A model generated the notes under the pieces. It was not told the origin of the DNA. It did no database searches and saw only the letters and a program-made list of their open reading frames with translations. Both the position numbers and the translations under genes were made by a program. DNA of 20,271 nt from a virus, in IMG/VR virus record IMGVR_UViG_3300020463_003070, positions 1 through 20,271 of that record; one strand, 5' to 3'. Shown in pieces: positions 20,216-20,271 of the stretch; position 1 is the stretch's first letter; each line of letters opens with the position of its first letter.

Positions 20216-20271
20216 CTAATTATCATCATGTATGAGATGCCAAATTGTTTTATATTTTTGCCATGCATTTT
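20216..20271 (-). CDS. C-terminus of an upstream gene, cut by the window edge
   Basis: An open frame enters from the right edge and ends at TAG 20218-20216; the visible residues are NAWQKYKTIWHLIHDDN. It is followed after 1 nt by ATG 20214. Aromatic and charged residues make a coding end plausible, but 17 codons are too few to name a family. Confidence 0.5.
   Translation of the reverse strand, partial: NAWQKYKTIWHLIHDDN

Noticed and set aside
1-20271. tRNA genes, CRISPR arrays, insertion sequences, attachment sites
   Set aside because: No T-loop/anticodon arrangement, regular spacer array, transposase or flanking inverted repeats could be found by reading both strands.

Overview
The window looks like part of the genome of a marine T4-like myovirus. 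The host is probably SAR11/Pelagibacter or another AT-rich marine bacterium, though a cyanophage is not excluded. This rests on AT-rich, tightly packed genes, nearly all on the minus strand, with many TAATG, TGATG and ATGA junctions; on tail-fibre proteins that share the N-terminal module usual in marine T4-like phages (GT..NDGTGD.LR.AF.K.N.NF.E.Y); on T4-type late promoter octamers (AATAAATA / CATAAATA); and on a phage GroES-like co-chaperonin. The host assignment is inference. I saw no tRNA, rRNA, CRISPR array, insertion sequence or integrase.

Layout, in the direction of minus-strand transcription (high to low coordinates). (1) 20271-18799: small hypothetical genes, one with a possible frameshift at an A11 tract, then a GT42/DUF115-like protein. 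(2) 18816-17185: a consensus sigma70-type promoter, a GC-rich structured leader of about 100 nt, a DNA glycosylase resembling the MBD4 catalytic domain, an Sm-like small protein, a small unknown and a QueD-like enzyme. (3) 17158-13838: a GT-A glycosyltransferase, a Trp-rich unknown, a VOC-family protein, and an Fe-S/thiol cassette (CGFS glutaredoxin, SufE, A-type Fe-S carrier) coupled to a second GT42/DUF115-like protein. (4) 13563-13841: the only plus-strand gene, a small zinc-ribbon protein. (5) 13542-4359: a late structural module with three paralogous fibre proteins, a subtilisin-like protease, a 51-aa ORF, an Ig-repeat protein and smaller structural or conserved phage proteins. (6) 4347-1: unknown genes, a stand-alone fragment of a C-family (DnaE-like) polymerase, a GroES-like co-chaperonin, a secreted NPILG protein, a UvdE-type UV endonuclease, a small membrane protein and a truncated Lys/Glu-rich gene.

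Two promoter classes can be read. AATAAATA/CATAAATA octamers precede three structural genes and look like gp55-type late promoters. Separately, TTGACA plus a -10 element lies so close to the start codon of uvsE, the groES-like gene, the Sm-like gene and the 117-aa gene that the transcripts would be leaderless or nearly so; the same spacing at 18780 would put +1 on a GTG or at the 5' end of a structured RNA. The non-structural genes point to host-metabolism support (Fe-S assembly, queuosine/pterin chemistry, protein folding), DNA repair (UvdE and an MBD4-like glycosylase) and glycan or surface modification.
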